49,221 nt of DNA from Oceanospirillaceae bacterium (GCA_002723385.1 PBNY01000009.1:1-49221); one strand, 5' to 3'. Positions 24,482 to 34,418 are shown, numbered from the stretch's first letter. A program made the numbers and translations. Notes: generated by a model not told the origin, from the sequence alone.

Positions 24482-25335
24482 CAGAACCAGACTCCAGCGC
24501 TGAGACCAGCCTGAACGCCCTGATTAACACCAGCAGCCTTCAACGCATCGTCATCGACATTGAACCAGCGCCAGTCTGTGGCGAGCCAAAATGACTGCAG
24601 CATCAGGGTCATATTGATTCCTGCTCCGACATAACGTCCACTCAGATTGCCTGTGTATTGCTCTCCCAGCAACCCTTCAAGACTGATCTGCCAGGGTGCG
24701 TAGGCGCCTGCCGGTGTGCGAACAATGCCGCGAAAAACCGGCACACCCAACCCAGAGTGCAGCATCAGCGTGGTGGTATTGCCGGCTACGACCGCCAGAC
24801 CGCCGTCAGTACGGACGGGGTCTTCACTCAGGAGCCCGTATTCCATCCCGGCCATCAGGTACCAGTAGTCTGACAATGGAAATCTGGCCTGTGCGGAGAG
24901 CAACCGACGGGCATCGAAGTTCTCTGCATGCTGATCCACCACGCCCAGACCCAAAGTCCAGGAGCGCAGTGACGGCTGTTGTTCAGACAGCAGCTCCGGT
25001 GGTTCCAGCAAGATGACTTCCTCATCATACGACGCCGAGTCCTGTCCACTGCTTTCGCCCTCTGGACCGGTGCCGTCAAGCTGCTCTCCCGGCGCCAGCA
25101 GACGACTTTGCCCCTCCTGAAAACCGGGTATCGCGTATTCCGGCTGTTCGAGTTTTTCCAGCCAGCGGGCATCACGTTGCTGTTGCTTTAACGTGGCATC
25201 CAGACTGTCTGCAAACGCCAGTGAAACTGGCAAGACAGACAAAAACATCAACAGCCACGCTGATAATTGCCCAGTGAGAAATGTCGCCGTGTTGTGCATG
25301 GGATTCCGGGATTGGTTAAAAATCGTTGTATTCAT
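24481..25335 (-). CDS. Unrecognised outer-membrane beta-barrel-like protein
   Basis: A 284-residue protein with a signal peptide (hydrophobic LSAWLLMFLSVLPVSLAFA, about residues 24-42). An acidic linker follows at about 66-115, rich in Glu, Ser and Gly. The C-terminal half has alternating aromatic and polar strands (YWYLMAGMEYGLL, ISLEGLLGEQYTG, FWLATDWRWFNV) and a terminal Phe (GVWF), as expected for an outer-membrane barrel. Its neighbour upstream has the same general plan. AAGGAAG lies about 14 nt before the ATG. I do not recognise the family. Its role may be linked to the Yej-type transporter operon it belongs to. Confidence 0.6.
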   Translation of the reverse strand: MNTTIFNQSRNPMHNTATFLTGQLSAWLLMFLSVLPVSLAFADSLDATLKQQQRDARWLEKLEQPEYAIPGFQEGQSRLLAPGEQLDGTGPEGESSGQDSASYDEEVILLEPPELLSEQQPSLRSWTLGLGVVDQHAENFDARRLLSAQARFPLSDYWYLMAGMEYGLLSEDPVRTDGGLAVVAGNTTTLMLHSGLGVPVFRGIVRTPAGAYAPWQISLEGLLGEQYTGNLSGRYVGAGINMTLMLQSFWLATDWRWFNVDDDALKAAGVNQGVQAGLSAGVWF

Positions 25336-25352
25336 ACGCTTGCCGCGCTTCC

Positions 25353-26204
25353 TTATAAATCCAGAATCCAGACCACGCTGACGGCGCTGTGCATGGCATC
25401 GCTGTTACCACCATCACCGCCCATGGCCTGACTGGTTTCTATCCTCAAAGCCACATCAAGCCGGGGCAACAAGCCGTAGCGCACATCCATGGCGGCGCCA
25501 ATTAAAGGCACGGTCCGGGAGGCACCGAGATCATCCCAGTGGTGCGACAGCAGTTCGTTGATACCCAAACCACCACCCAAATAGACGTGGCTGGCCCAGC
25601 CACGCCACTGGGCAATCCGGCTATCAAAACCGGTCTGAATGCTGTGCCAGGCCTCTTCCCCCTGATTGCCACGATGATACCGAATCAACCATTGTTGCTG
25701 GTCACCTGGCCATATCGATAGCACCTCGGCAGCCGTTTTGGGCCAACGCTCCCGGAGCCAGTTCTCAAAAGGAAATCGAACGCCCAGACCGATGGCCTGC
25801 TCGCTCTGCCAGAACCATTCCAGTTCCCGATCGTCGTCATCGGCCTGCTGCTGTTTGTATACCAGATACTCGGGATGAGTCAGATAGCCGTTGTTGTAAA
25901 GTGCTGGCAAGGTTGTCCAACCCTGCGTGCCGTCTTTCTGGCTTTGAACCAGCGCCCAACGGTCCTGCAACACTAGTATGGAAAGCGGTTGTTTTGAGGC
26001 AATCTGGGTCTTGATCAAAAAGTCTTCGTGGGGGCCGTGATACAGGGTCAGGGAAGCCTGGGACACCGCACTGGCCAGACTCAGAAACAGTACCACCAAC
26101 ATCCCCCGCAACGTCCCCCGTAGCATCACCTCTGGCCTGTTCGACGACGGAGCACTCAGCAACAACGACGCCGGTCGTGGGCGCCTTAAAATCCTGCCTG
26201 ACAT
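25353..26204 (-). CDS. Unrecognised exported protein, SH3-like N-terminus and barrel-like C-terminus
   Basis: A 283-residue protein whose ATG shares one base with the transporter ATPase stop (TAATG), with GAGAAAGG 5 nt upstream. A hydrophobic export signal (MLVVLFLSLASAVSQA) ends near residue 50. Residues about 52-100 (LTLYHGPHEDFLI, RWALVQSQKDGTQGWT) resemble a bacterial SH3-like fold. The rest shows alternating strands and glycines typical of a small barrel (HVYLGGGLGINELLS, GAAMDVRYGLL), ending VVWILDL. A later ATG at 26126 would give a shorter signal peptide and is also plausible. No family assigned. Confidence 0.58.
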   Translation of the reverse strand: MSGRILRRPRPASLLLSAPSSNRPEVMLRGTLRGMLVVLFLSLASAVSQASLTLYHGPHEDFLIKTQIASKQPLSILVLQDRWALVQSQKDGTQGWTTLPALYNNGYLTHPEYLVYKQQQADDDDRELEWFWQSEQAIGLGVRFPFENWLRERWPKTAAEVLSIWPGDQQQWLIRYHRGNQGEEAWHSIQTGFDSRIAQWRGWASHVYLGGGLGINELLSHHWDDLGASRTVPLIGAAMDVRYGLLPRLDVALRIETSQAMGGDGGNSDAMHSAVSVVWILDL

Positions 26205-27892
26205 TAAACCTTTCTCAAAATGGCTTTGCCGGGAGCGGCGGCCAGAAGTTGTTGGGTGTATTCGTGTTGAGGTGCTGTCATCAACTGCTCGGTGATGCCC
26301 TGTTCAACCAGGCACCCTCGTTGCATAACCGCCACCTGATGCGCGAGGTGCGGAATGATGGACAGATCGTGGGTTATAAACAGGTAACTGAGTCCCATTT
26401 CGCGCTGCAACTCCAGCAGCAGTTCCAGCACCTGACCACGGATACTGACGTCCAGCGCACTGGTCGGCTCGTCACAAACAATCAGATCTGGCTCTACCGC
26501 AATGGCGCGGGCAATGGCAATTCGTTGCCGCTGACCGCCGGAAAACTCATGAGGAAAACGATCCAGATGCTCCGCTTCCATTCCCACACGTTCGAGCAGC
26601 TCAATCAGTTTTTGCTCTGGTTCACGGGCGTTCGCCACCAATCCGAGACTGACCATGCCCTCGGCCAGAATATCGCGAATTCGTTTACGCGGATTCATGG
26701 ACGAGAATGGATCCTGGAAAATCACCTGGATGCGTTTGCGCCAGGGACGAAATTGCGATGGCCTCAAATTATCGATGCGCTCTCCATCGAACAAAATCTG
26801 ACCTTCCTGAAGTGGCTCCAGCCCCAGCACCGCACGGCCAACCGTGGACTTGCCCGAACCGCTTTCGCCCACCAGAGCCAATGTTTCACCACGACCAATA
26901 CGGAATGACACACCATCCACAGCCTTGGTATGGCCAACAACTCGCTGCAAAATGCCTTTACGCTGGGGAAACCAGACTTTTACGCCTTCGACTTTCAGCA
27001 GCGGGCCAGCCAGATGCTTGCCCTGGCGGAATGACTGGTCGGGCAGCGAGTTGATGAGTCTCAGGCTGTATTCGTGTTCGGGCCGTTCGAAGAAGTCTGC
27101 CTTGGGACGGTATTCCAGAATCTCGCCATGGCGCATCACGGCGACGTCATCCGCCATCTCGGCAACCACGCCCATATCGTGAGTGATCAGCAACACGCCC
27201 AGATTGCGCGTCTTCCGTAGCTGGTTCAACAGCTCCAGAATCTGTTTTTGAATCGTCACATCGAGAGCGGTGGTCGGTTCATCCGCTATCAGCAGATCTG
27301 GCTCACAAGCCAATGCAATGGCTATCACCACACGCTGCTTCTGACCGCCAGACAACTGGTGCGGATACCAGCTCAAACGCTGCTCCGGATCAGGAATACC
27401 GACTTCTTGCAGCAATTCCACCACCCGGTCACGAATTTCCTGCTTGCCCGGACGTCGGTGCAGTTTCAGCACCTCGCCTATCTGTTGTTCCAGCGTTTGT
27501 ACCGGATTCAGTGCGCTTTGCGGCTCCTGAAACACCATCGCAGCCTGACGACCACGAACCTGATTCATATCCGCTTCGGTGCGATCAAACAGCGAATTAC
27601 CGCTCAACCGCACCGAACCCCGGGTGATTTTCAGCGCATTGGGAAGCAGTCGCAGGATAGCCAGAGCGGTCAGGGATTTGCCGGAACCACTTTCCCCGAC
27701 CAGAGCCAGAATCTTGCCTGCCTGAATCTCAAACTGAATGCCTTTCACCAGTTCCACAGGCTTTGCGTCCGGGTTCAGAAAGGCATTCTGACTCTCCACC
27801 GGTAACTCGATGGCGAGATTCCGGACCATCAGCAACGGGGTTTCTGCGGACTGTTGTTCCATCGGCGTGGAAGTCATTGGAGTATCTGTCAT
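26204..27892 (-). CDS. yejF: Peptide ABC transporter double ATP-binding protein, YejF-like
   Basis: A 562-residue fusion of two ABC ATPase domains. The first has LVGESGSGKSLTALAIL, LSGGQKQRVVIA and LLIADEPTTALD. The second has LVGESGSGKSTVGRAVLG, FSGGQRQRIAIARA and IVCDEPTSALD. Each domain ends in the OppD/OppF-type C-terminal region. E. coli YejF has the same single-chain layout, and the gene order A-B-E-F is the same as in E. coli. It would power import of oligopeptides or peptide antibiotics of the microcin C type. The ATG overlaps the permease stop (ATGA). Generic Opp/Dpp substrates remain possible. Confidence 0.88.
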   Translation of the reverse strand: MTDTPMTSTPMEQQSAETPLLMVRNLAIELPVESQNAFLNPDAKPVELVKGIQFEIQAGKILALVGESGSGKSLTALAILRLLPNALKITRGSVRLSGNSLFDRTEADMNQVRGRQAAMVFQEPQSALNPVQTLEQQIGEVLKLHRRPGKQEIRDRVVELLQEVGIPDPEQRLSWYPHQLSGGQKQRVVIAIALACEPDLLIADEPTTALDVTIQKQILELLNQLRKTRNLGVLLITHDMGVVAEMADDVAVMRHGEILEYRPKADFFERPEHEYSLRLINSLPDQSFRQGKHLAGPLLKVEGVKVWFPQRKGILQRVVGHTKAVDGVSFRIGRGETLALVGESGSGKSTVGRAVLGLEPLQEGQILFDGERIDNLRPSQFRPWRKRIQVIFQDPFSSMNPRKRIRDILAEGMVSLGLVANAREPEQKLIELLERVGMEAEHLDRFPHEFSGGQRQRIAIARAIAVEPDLIVCDEPTSALDVSIRGQVLELLLELQREMGLSYLFITHDLSIIPHLAHQVAVMQRGCLVEQGITEQLMTAPQHEYTQQLLAAAPGKAILRKV

Positions 27893-29328
27893 CCTTTGGC
27901 CCTCGGGTCGAAGGCATCTCGAACTCGATCAGCAAACAGGTTGGCGGCCAGCACCAACGCAAACATCATGATAAAAGCAGCACACACCGGCCACCACACC
28001 ACCGGTTCTCGCGACAGCTCGCCGCGAGCTTCGTTGATCATATTGCCCCAGCTGGCCATGGACGGATCAACCCCCACGCCAACGTAGGACAACACGGCTT
28101 CCGCCAGTACAAAGCCACTGAAATCCAGTACCAGAGCGATCAGTACAATGTGGGTGACGTTAGGGAGAATATGACTGCTGATGATGCGGCTGTGTCGAAC
28201 GCCAAAGGCTCTCGCCGCCTGAACATAGTCCAGCTGGCTGACTTTCAGGGTTTCGGCACGCAACAATCGACACAGCCCGGTCCAGCTGGTCATACCAAGA
28301 ATGAAGCACAGTGCGAGGAAACGAAAATCGGCGCGTTCGGCCAGCAGGGTGAAATCATCCGAATGGGTTTCGATGTAAACATCAATCAGCAGTACCGATG
28401 CGGCAATCAACAGAATGCCCGGAATGGAACTCAGGGTGGTGTAGATATACTGGACAGCATCATCCACCCAGCCTTTGAAATAACCCGCAGAAATCCCCAA
28501 ACCAATCGCAAGAGGCAGCGTTAACAAGGTCGCCAGCGTGCCGATCAGAACGCCAGTGCGAATAGCCTTCACAGCCTGCACCAGTACATCCTGGCCGACC
28601 TGATCGGTGCCGAGGATGTGATAAACCTCTCCCACGGACAGCACCCAGGTGGTCAGTACAATCAGAGCGGTGACTGTCCCGTACAGCGTTTTCCAGGGAA
28701 TGTGTCGGCTGGCTGTAACCAGCGGCTTGCCATTCCCATCAAGGGGGCAGCCTTCCGGCGGGCAACGAAAACGCCACTGGACTTGCAGGGCGATCAGGGC
28801 GCCGGAGATCAGCAAACCGATCAGGACGGCCTCTATGCTGCGGGTGAAAATATCCCAGGCTTTGCCATCTTCCGATTCCAGATGGCTGCCCGCACCGTCA
28901 AGACGCGGATATTCCCGTATCACGGTGCCATCTTCCAGCGTGACATTCTCTTTCGAGAACGAATAGATCGAGAACGGCGCCGAATAGGTTTTCTCACTGT
29001 TTTCCTTCAGCCTTGAAAGCACGTCGTCCAGCAGGCTGCGAACTTCCTGACTGTAATGCACTTCCTCGGCACTGGTGTTGTCCGAACCATCAACGGCCGC
29101 CAGCTGTTCCCGATAATGAATCGAATCCAGTACTGCGATCAGTACGTAGAACATCACCACAATGAACGAACCCATCCCCACCGGAGACGCAAACACCGGT
29201 GTCCAGCGCTGGCGGGTTAACCGGTCACGTGCAAGATGAATGAAAAACATCACCAGCGTCGCAACCAGCACAAAGATCAGCGCATCACTCCAGAGCAATA
29301 CCGGCTTCACCGCAAACAAATCACTCAA
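27889..29328 (-). CDS. Peptide ABC transporter permease, YejE-like
   Basis: Inner-membrane permease with the DppC/OppC-type domain in its C-terminal part: TDQVGQDVLVQAVKAIRTGVLIG, then the EAA-loop region LDYVQAARAFGVRHSRII and HILPNV. It is longer than E. coli YejE (about 341 residues). The N-terminal 200 residues add two extra hydrophobic segments and a hydrophilic loop between them with EEVHYSQEVRSLLDDV. I prefer the TTG at 29326-29328 because TGAGGAG lies 6 nt before it, just after the preceding permease gene's stop. An upstream TTG at 29367 would overlap that gene by 29 bp. Confidence 0.8.
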   Translation of the reverse strand: MSDLFAVKPVLLWSDALIFVLVATLVMFFIHLARDRLTRQRWTPVFASPVGMGSFIVVMFYVLIAVLDSIHYREQLAAVDGSDNTSAEEVHYSQEVRSLLDDVLSRLKENSEKTYSAPFSIYSFSKENVTLEDGTVIREYPRLDGAGSHLESEDGKAWDIFTRSIEAVLIGLLISGALIALQVQWRFRCPPEGCPLDGNGKPLVTASRHIPWKTLYGTVTALIVLTTWVLSVGEVYHILGTDQVGQDVLVQAVKAIRTGVLIGTLATLLTLPLAIGLGISAGYFKGWVDDAVQYIYTTLSSIPGILLIAASVLLIDVYIETHSDDFTLLAERADFRFLALCFILGMTSWTGLCRLLRAETLKVSQLDYVQAARAFGVRHSRIISSHILPNVTHIVLIALVLDFSGFVLAEAVLSYVGVGVDPSMASWGNMINEARGELSREPVVWWPVCAAFIMMFALVLAANLFADRVRDAFDPRAKG

Positions 29329-29338
29329 AACCGGCTCC

Positions 29339-30316
29339 TCAGGACAATCGCACGCGGGGATCGACAAGTGTGTAGGAAATGTCGGTCAGGATCAGACCGA
29401 TGATGTAGAGCACCGAACCCAGAAAGACCATACTGCGTACGATGGCAAAATCCTGGGACTGGATGGCATCCAGTGTGTAGCTTCCCAGTCCGGGAATCCC
29501 GAAAAAGGACTCCACCAGCAAGCTGCCCATAAATAATGACGGGATCACCACCACCACACTGGTCAGAATCGGGATCAGGCCATTGGGCAGAATGTGTCGG
29601 AACAGGGTAGTTAATTCAGGAACCCCCTTGGCGCGCGCGGTGCGCACGTAATCCCGATTCGCTTCTTCCAGAAACAGGGTCCGATACAGACGGGTACCGC
29701 TGCCTATCCCGGCCACCACGCCAATCAGTACCGGCAATATCAGGAACCGGATCGCATCAACGCCACCGAGAAACCCGGAAATCGGCACCAGACTCCAGAG
29801 CTTGGCGAAGAAGTACTGTCCGGCAAACACGTAGAACACCCCCGAGATCGACATCAACACCACACACGCCACCATGGCAGCGGTATCGAAGATACTGGCC
29901 CGGAACATCACGATGAACAGCGCCAGCGTAACATTCACCATCAGACCAACGGCAAAGCTGGGCAAGGCCACCGCCAGACTCGGCCACATGCGTTGCTGGA
30001 TGTCGTCGCCGATATCACGGCCCTCGTCCGACTTGCCGAAATCCAGAGCAAACAGCCGCACGGATTTATCGTAAAAGATGGTATCGGTCAGCAGACCTTC
30101 GCTGTCTTCACGATCATTGACAAACAGCGGCTTGTCATAGCCGCGCTGGGCCTTCCACTGCTCGACGGCTTCAGGGTCAATGTGTTTGTCACCGAGCTGA
30201 ACCAGCGCCATCTGATCTGGCGAATTCACCATAAAGAACAGCGCGAAGGTCAGCAGGTTGACACCAACGAGAATCGGAATGGCGTATAACAAACGCCGGA
30301 TGATGTATGCCAGCAT
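29339..30316 (-). CDS. Peptide ABC transporter permease, YejB-like
   Basis: A 325-residue DppB/OppB-type permease. It begins with the typical AYIIRRLLYAIPILVGVNLL membrane helix. The EAA loop region is RDYVRTARAKGVPELTTLFRHILPNGL, ahead of a C-terminal membrane segment ending DPRVRLS. A long periplasmic loop between the first two helices (about residues 33-100) is usual for the family. The ATG overlaps the stop of the binding protein gene as ATGA, showing co-translation. It pairs with the YejE-like permease to form the channel. Confidence 0.85.
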   Translation of the reverse strand: MLAYIIRRLLYAIPILVGVNLLTFALFFMVNSPDQMALVQLGDKHIDPEAVEQWKAQRGYDKPLFVNDREDSEGLLTDTIFYDKSVRLFALDFGKSDEGRDIGDDIQQRMWPSLAVALPSFAVGLMVNVTLALFIVMFRASIFDTAAMVACVVLMSISGVFYVFAGQYFFAKLWSLVPISGFLGGVDAIRFLILPVLIGVVAGIGSGTRLYRTLFLEEANRDYVRTARAKGVPELTTLFRHILPNGLIPILTSVVVVIPSLFMGSLLVESFFGIPGLGSYTLDAIQSQDFAIVRSMVFLGSVLYIIGLILTDISYTLVDPRVRLS

Positions 30317-32646
30317 CAGTACATGCCTCCTGTTTCACCGGTGATGACCCGAACCATCTGGCGCTGCCGATAGGCACGATAGCCCGGCACCATCAGACCA
30401 ATAACGATCAGAAAAACGATCCACAACGGCCACAAAATGGGGTGATTTCGCTGGTTCTGAGCTTCCGCCCTGGCATCCGTGTCGATCGCCATAAATTTCA
30501 GCACCGCCTTGCTGATACCGTGATCCTTGGCGTTACGAACCCACGGGTTATTGAGAACGTAGGAATGTGGATGCCAGGCAGACGCCCACGGCAGTTCGCG
30601 ATGATAGATATCCAGCATGCGCTGGATAACCGCCATGCGTTCCGGTGAGTCCGGCATCAGTTTCATCTGATCAAACAGTGCATCGTATTCCGGGTGGCTG
30701 AAGTTACTGCTGTTTACACCGGCCCCTTTGGTCACCACCTGGCCGTTGGTGGAGATCAGCAAAAACAGGAAGTTTTCAGCATCGGGGTAATCCGCCAACC
30801 AACCCCACTGGAAGATCTGGGCATTACCTTTTTTCATCTTGTCCTTGAAGCGATTGTAGTCCGAGCCACGAATATTGAGCTGGATGCCCAGTTTCTTGAA
30901 CTGCTTGATCATCCAGAGCTGGCGGGCACTGGTAGCGCCGCCCCCCGTCGGTGTATCCAGATTCAGCACCAACGGCTCTCCGGTTTCAGCATTGCGGCCC
31001 TCCGGGTACCCGGCTTCTGCCAGCAGGCGTTTGGCTTCTTCAATGGATTTGCGCTCTGGCCTGCCCACTCCATCGGCGCCAATCACCCAGTCGTAAACAT
31101 AAGGATTCAGCCCCTGCTCGCCCGACTGATAGCCAAAGATGCCCGGTGGTATCGGGCCGTTGGCCACTTCACCTCGGCCATTGGAAAAGATGGAGATCGA
31201 CTCTTCTTCGGAATAGGCAATGGCAATCGCCTGGCGCAGCTTGCGTGCACGCTCCTGAGCGATGGCCAGCGCTTCGGGATCGGCCTGACTTTCTTCCCCG
31301 GGACGCGGTTGGGCACCGACCACCGGATCGAGCATATTGAATCCAAGGTAATACGTTCCGGGTTGAACCACGACCTCCAGCGAGATCCCCATATCCACCA
31401 GTTCCGGGGTCAGGCGCGTGCCGTCCGGGCCGATGGAAACGGCCTGATCAAAGCTGTCATTGCCGATACCGGACCGGTCGTAATAGCCCTGCAGAAATTT
31501 GGTCCAGCGAGGGATGGCTTCTTTTTCGAGGCGATAAACGGCTTTGTCCAGCAGCGGCAACGGCTTGCCCGCATCGTCCAGATAACCCCGTTCCCGATCG
31601 CCCTCCTCTCCTTCAGTGGGATAGAAATCCTCACGATAATTGGGATTGCGCTCCAGCACGATGGCTTCGTTGGGATCGATTCGGGTCATCATAAACGGCC
31701 CGGTTCCAACCGGATGCCAGTCGATCACAATATTGCGGTCGGCAAGGCCTGGCTGGTGATAGAACTCGTCCACCAGACTCGGAACCGGCGCAAAAAAGTG
31801 GAACGCCAGCCAGTATTTGAACTGCGGATATTTGCCGTTGGTTTTGATCTGATACCGGTAGTCATCCAGCTTCTGCACACCTTTCAACTCGAACTGATCC
31901 AGATCCAGCCAGTCTTTTTGCGGCGACGGCAGCTGTTTGCGCGCTTCGGCAGCAATGTCAGCAAATTCTTTCATACCGACAATAAACGGCGTCATCAGGC
32001 CCCGGATGGGCGACAAATTCTTCGGATCCGCCATGCGTTTGAGCTGATAGATGTAATCATCGGAAATCAGCTCACGCGTGCCCGTCTCCGTGAAATCATC
32101 CAGAGTTCGATACCGGGCACTGTCTTCGGCACTGTCGAAGCGATAAAGCGGTCTCCCATTGGCGTCGGTAGCGAATGCCGGATGCGGCTGGTACCTGATG
32201 CCTGACTTGATTTCCAGCTCATAAACACTGAATGCCAACTCAGGAGCATCCTCATCGACCGGATTGCCATCGTGATCGGTGTAGGTAATGGTCGGCATTT
32301 TGGTCAGGGTATTGGGTTCCAGCTCATAGGGCCGTTTGAGGTAATGATATTGCAACGGCGGATCGTAAATCTGGTCAATAAACCGGCTTTCATCGGCACT
32401 GTAGGCACGCACCGGGTCGAGGTGCTTTGGGCGACCACTGAAGCTGTTGTAAATAACGTTCCCGGCGCTCTCGCCCTCCGGGTGCGGGTCATTCCATTGC
32501 CGATCACCGCAACCGGTTAACCAAAAGCCGGATAATGCCAGTAAACTGGCCATCAGTAACCCAGAGACAGACGCTGACGGATTCTTCAAAAGACAGGATT
32601 CCCAAACAACACATGCGATGCTTATAACAAAGCATGGGATAGCCAA
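30316..32646 (-). CDS. Peptide ABC transporter substrate-binding lipoprotein with C-terminal membrane helix
   Basis: A 776-codon frame of the SBP_bac_5 family. A lipobox LTGC follows LLMASLLALSGFW, so the mature protein should be lipidated. Family segments are IYDPPLQYHYLKRP, VGTGPFMMTRIDPNEAIVLERNPNYRE and the late ISTNGQVVTKGAGVN. It is larger than usual for the family. After about residue 735 it adds a membrane helix (LWPLWIVFLIVIGLMVPGYRAY) and a short basic tail, an odd combination with a lipid anchor. The true start may be internal: a TTG at 32587-32589 or the ATG next to LLALSG would give a normal signal. First gene of the seven-gene operon. Confidence 0.82.
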   Translation of the reverse strand: MAIPCFVISIACVVWESCLLKNPSASVSGLLMASLLALSGFWLTGCGDRQWNDPHPEGESAGNVIYNSFSGRPKHLDPVRAYSADESRFIDQIYDPPLQYHYLKRPYELEPNTLTKMPTITYTDHDGNPVDEDAPELAFSVYELEIKSGIRYQPHPAFATDANGRPLYRFDSAEDSARYRTLDDFTETGTRELISDDYIYQLKRMADPKNLSPIRGLMTPFIVGMKEFADIAAEARKQLPSPQKDWLDLDQFELKGVQKLDDYRYQIKTNGKYPQFKYWLAFHFFAPVPSLVDEFYHQPGLADRNIVIDWHPVGTGPFMMTRIDPNEAIVLERNPNYREDFYPTEGEEGDRERGYLDDAGKPLPLLDKAVYRLEKEAIPRWTKFLQGYYDRSGIGNDSFDQAVSIGPDGTRLTPELVDMGISLEVVVQPGTYYLGFNMLDPVVGAQPRPGEESQADPEALAIAQERARKLRQAIAIAYSEEESISIFSNGRGEVANGPIPPGIFGYQSGEQGLNPYVYDWVIGADGVGRPERKSIEEAKRLLAEAGYPEGRNAETGEPLVLNLDTPTGGGATSARQLWMIKQFKKLGIQLNIRGSDYNRFKDKMKKGNAQIFQWGWLADYPDAENFLFLLISTNGQVVTKGAGVNSSNFSHPEYDALFDQMKLMPDSPERMAVIQRMLDIYHRELPWASAWHPHSYVLNNPWVRNAKDHGISKAVLKFMAIDTDARAEAQNQRNHPILWPLWIVFLIVIGLMVPGYRAYRQRQMVRVITGETGGMY

Positions 32647-32882
32647 ATGTCTGGAAAGTTTGCCAAGAATTCAGAAAGAGGCAAGGCAAGGGAACAAATA
32701 AGGTCTGATCATCTCCCACACCAGTGCCTTGTGATCACACATTTTGCACATTTGACGGTTATTATTCTCACCTGTAATCACTCAGATATCAGCCAATGAC
32801 ATCCAGACTCTTTTCACGGCCTTGCTGCGCGCCATTATCTTCCCGAACCCGCTACGACATGTCATCGCTCTCACCCTGCGGA

Positions 32883-34418
32883 ATGTCGGGAGCAACCGGT
32901 CGCCTGTTCAACACCATCAAAATCCTGTTACTGACCATCGGAATATCCAGCTGTGGGGCGTCGTCATCAGGCGAACCAGCACCGACAGAGGCCGTGATGC
33001 TCGATGTCGTCGGCAACAGCATTCCCGCCTGGTCAGCCGGTGTTGAGGATGGCATTCCATCGTATGCCCGGAAGGTAACGGTGACGGACTTTGGTGCGAT
33101 CGCCAACGATGGTCGCGATGATACCGCCGCGTTTGAAGCGGCCATCGCAGAAGCGGCCGGGCAAGGCGCGGTGGTGATACCTGAAGGACAGTTCCATCTG
33201 TCCCGTTCCCTTACGCTGCCGTCAGAAACCGTGTTGCGCGGCAGCGGCCCTGCTACAGAACTCCTGATTTACCACGCCGATGACGCTTTTGTCGTATTGG
33301 GCAGCGGCAGCGGCAACGAAGAAGCCAGTGCAGAGTCCGGCTACATCAATGTGACGTCGGGTGCGACCAGGGGATCGATGCAGGTGGAAGTCAGCAATGC
33401 CGACGGTTTCAGCGTCGGGGACGGGATTGAGCTGGTTCAGGGCTTCGATGCCGAGCTGCATCTGACGCAGGCCACCTGGGACGTCAGCTGGGGCAAACGC
33501 CTGATTGGTCACTTCACCGAAGTTCTGGCCATCAATGGCAATAGGCTGACACTCGCCGACCCCGTCCGTATCGACATGGACGCCAATCTGGGGATCTGGG
33601 CCGCGCCCGTCCGATATACGGAATACAGCGGCTTCGAAAACTTCCGGGTTGAGCGCCAAAGCGACAACGACGGCCACATATTCAGCATCAAGTACGCCAG
33701 CAACATCTGGCTGGACGGGATTGAGTCGGACAATGCCGATCGCTGTCACGTCGCCGCTGGCCAGGGCCGACGACTGGAAATTCGCAACAGCAGTTTCCAG
33801 AACGCCACAGATTATGGCGGTGGTGGACATGGCTATGGCGTTGATCTGTCATCGCGACAGACTGGCTCGCTGATCATCCACAACCGTTTCAATCACCTGC
33901 GCCATGCGCTGGTGTTGCATTTGGGGGCCAACGGCAATGTGGTGGCCTACAACCATTCCAGCGACGCGTATCAGGACAGCGGTGCAAACTGGCTCCCCGA
34001 TGACTTTACCCTGCATGGCCACTACGCATTCTCGAACCTGATCGAGTCCAATCATCTGGAAGGCGTGTCCATCTCAGATTACTGGGGCCCGACCGGGCCT
34101 GATAACGTATTCCTGCGCAACTATTTGACGCGTGATCCAGTGGCCGCTTACGACCATTCGGAAAACCAGATTCTAATCAGCAACCAGTTGCCGGACCCCG
34201 GCATGGAACTGGACACCACCATTGATCCGGCCAGCTGGTCACTCGTCGGTAACAGTCACACACTGGAAGGCATGCCAACGAACGCCACTTACGCCGACCA
34301 GATTCCCGACAGCCTGTTTTTCGACTCAGCCCCCGACTTTTACGGCGATCTTCCCTGGCCGTCACTGGGGGCCGATATCGACGCTGAACAGGCCTTCGTG
34401 CCCGCCGAGAGTTTGTAA
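32883..34418 (+). CDS. Right-handed beta-helix lipoprotein, pectate-lyase/GH28-related
   Basis: An exported lipoprotein: from the ATG at 32883 the signal ends LLLTIGISSC, with the lipobox Cys at residue 24. The mature part opens with TDFGAIANDGRDDTAAFEAAI, the classic start of pectate-lyase-superfamily (Pectate_lyase_3) beta-helix domains, followed by VVIPEGQFHLS. Repeated strand-turn units follow, such as NIWLDGIESDNADRC, LEIRNSSFQNATDY and GNVVAYNHSSD. Such proteins cut or bind acidic polysaccharides. The substrate is unknown. Upstream in-frame ATGs at 32796 and 32859 also exist, and none has a good ribosome-binding site. It is divergent from the peptide transporter operon and convergent with a BASS transporter. 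Confidence 0.75.
   Translation: MSGATGRLFNTIKILLLTIGISSCGASSSGEPAPTEAVMLDVVGNSIPAWSAGVEDGIPSYARKVTVTDFGAIANDGRDDTAAFEAAIAEAAGQGAVVIPEGQFHLSRSLTLPSETVLRGSGPATELLIYHADDAFVVLGSGSGNEEASAESGYINVTSGATRGSMQVEVSNADGFSVGDGIELVQGFDAELHLTQATWDVSWGKRLIGHFTEVLAINGNRLTLADPVRIDMDANLGIWAAPVRYTEYSGFENFRVERQSDNDGHIFSIKYASNIWLDGIESDNADRCHVAAGQGRRLEIRNSSFQNATDYGGGGHGYGVDLSSRQTGSLIIHNRFNHLRHALVLHLGANGNVVAYNHSSDAYQDSGANWLPDDFTLHGHYAFSNLIESNHLEGVSISDYWGPTGPDNVFLRNYLTRDPVAAYDHSENQILISNQLPDPGMELDTTIDPASWSLVGNSHTLEGMPTNATYADQIPDSLFFDSAPDFYGDLPWPSLGADIDAEQAFVPAESL

Noticed and set aside
30694-32205. 503-codon plus-strand frame antisense to the binding protein gene
   Set aside because: Long antisense frame caused by codon bias; the minus-strand protein has clear family motifs.
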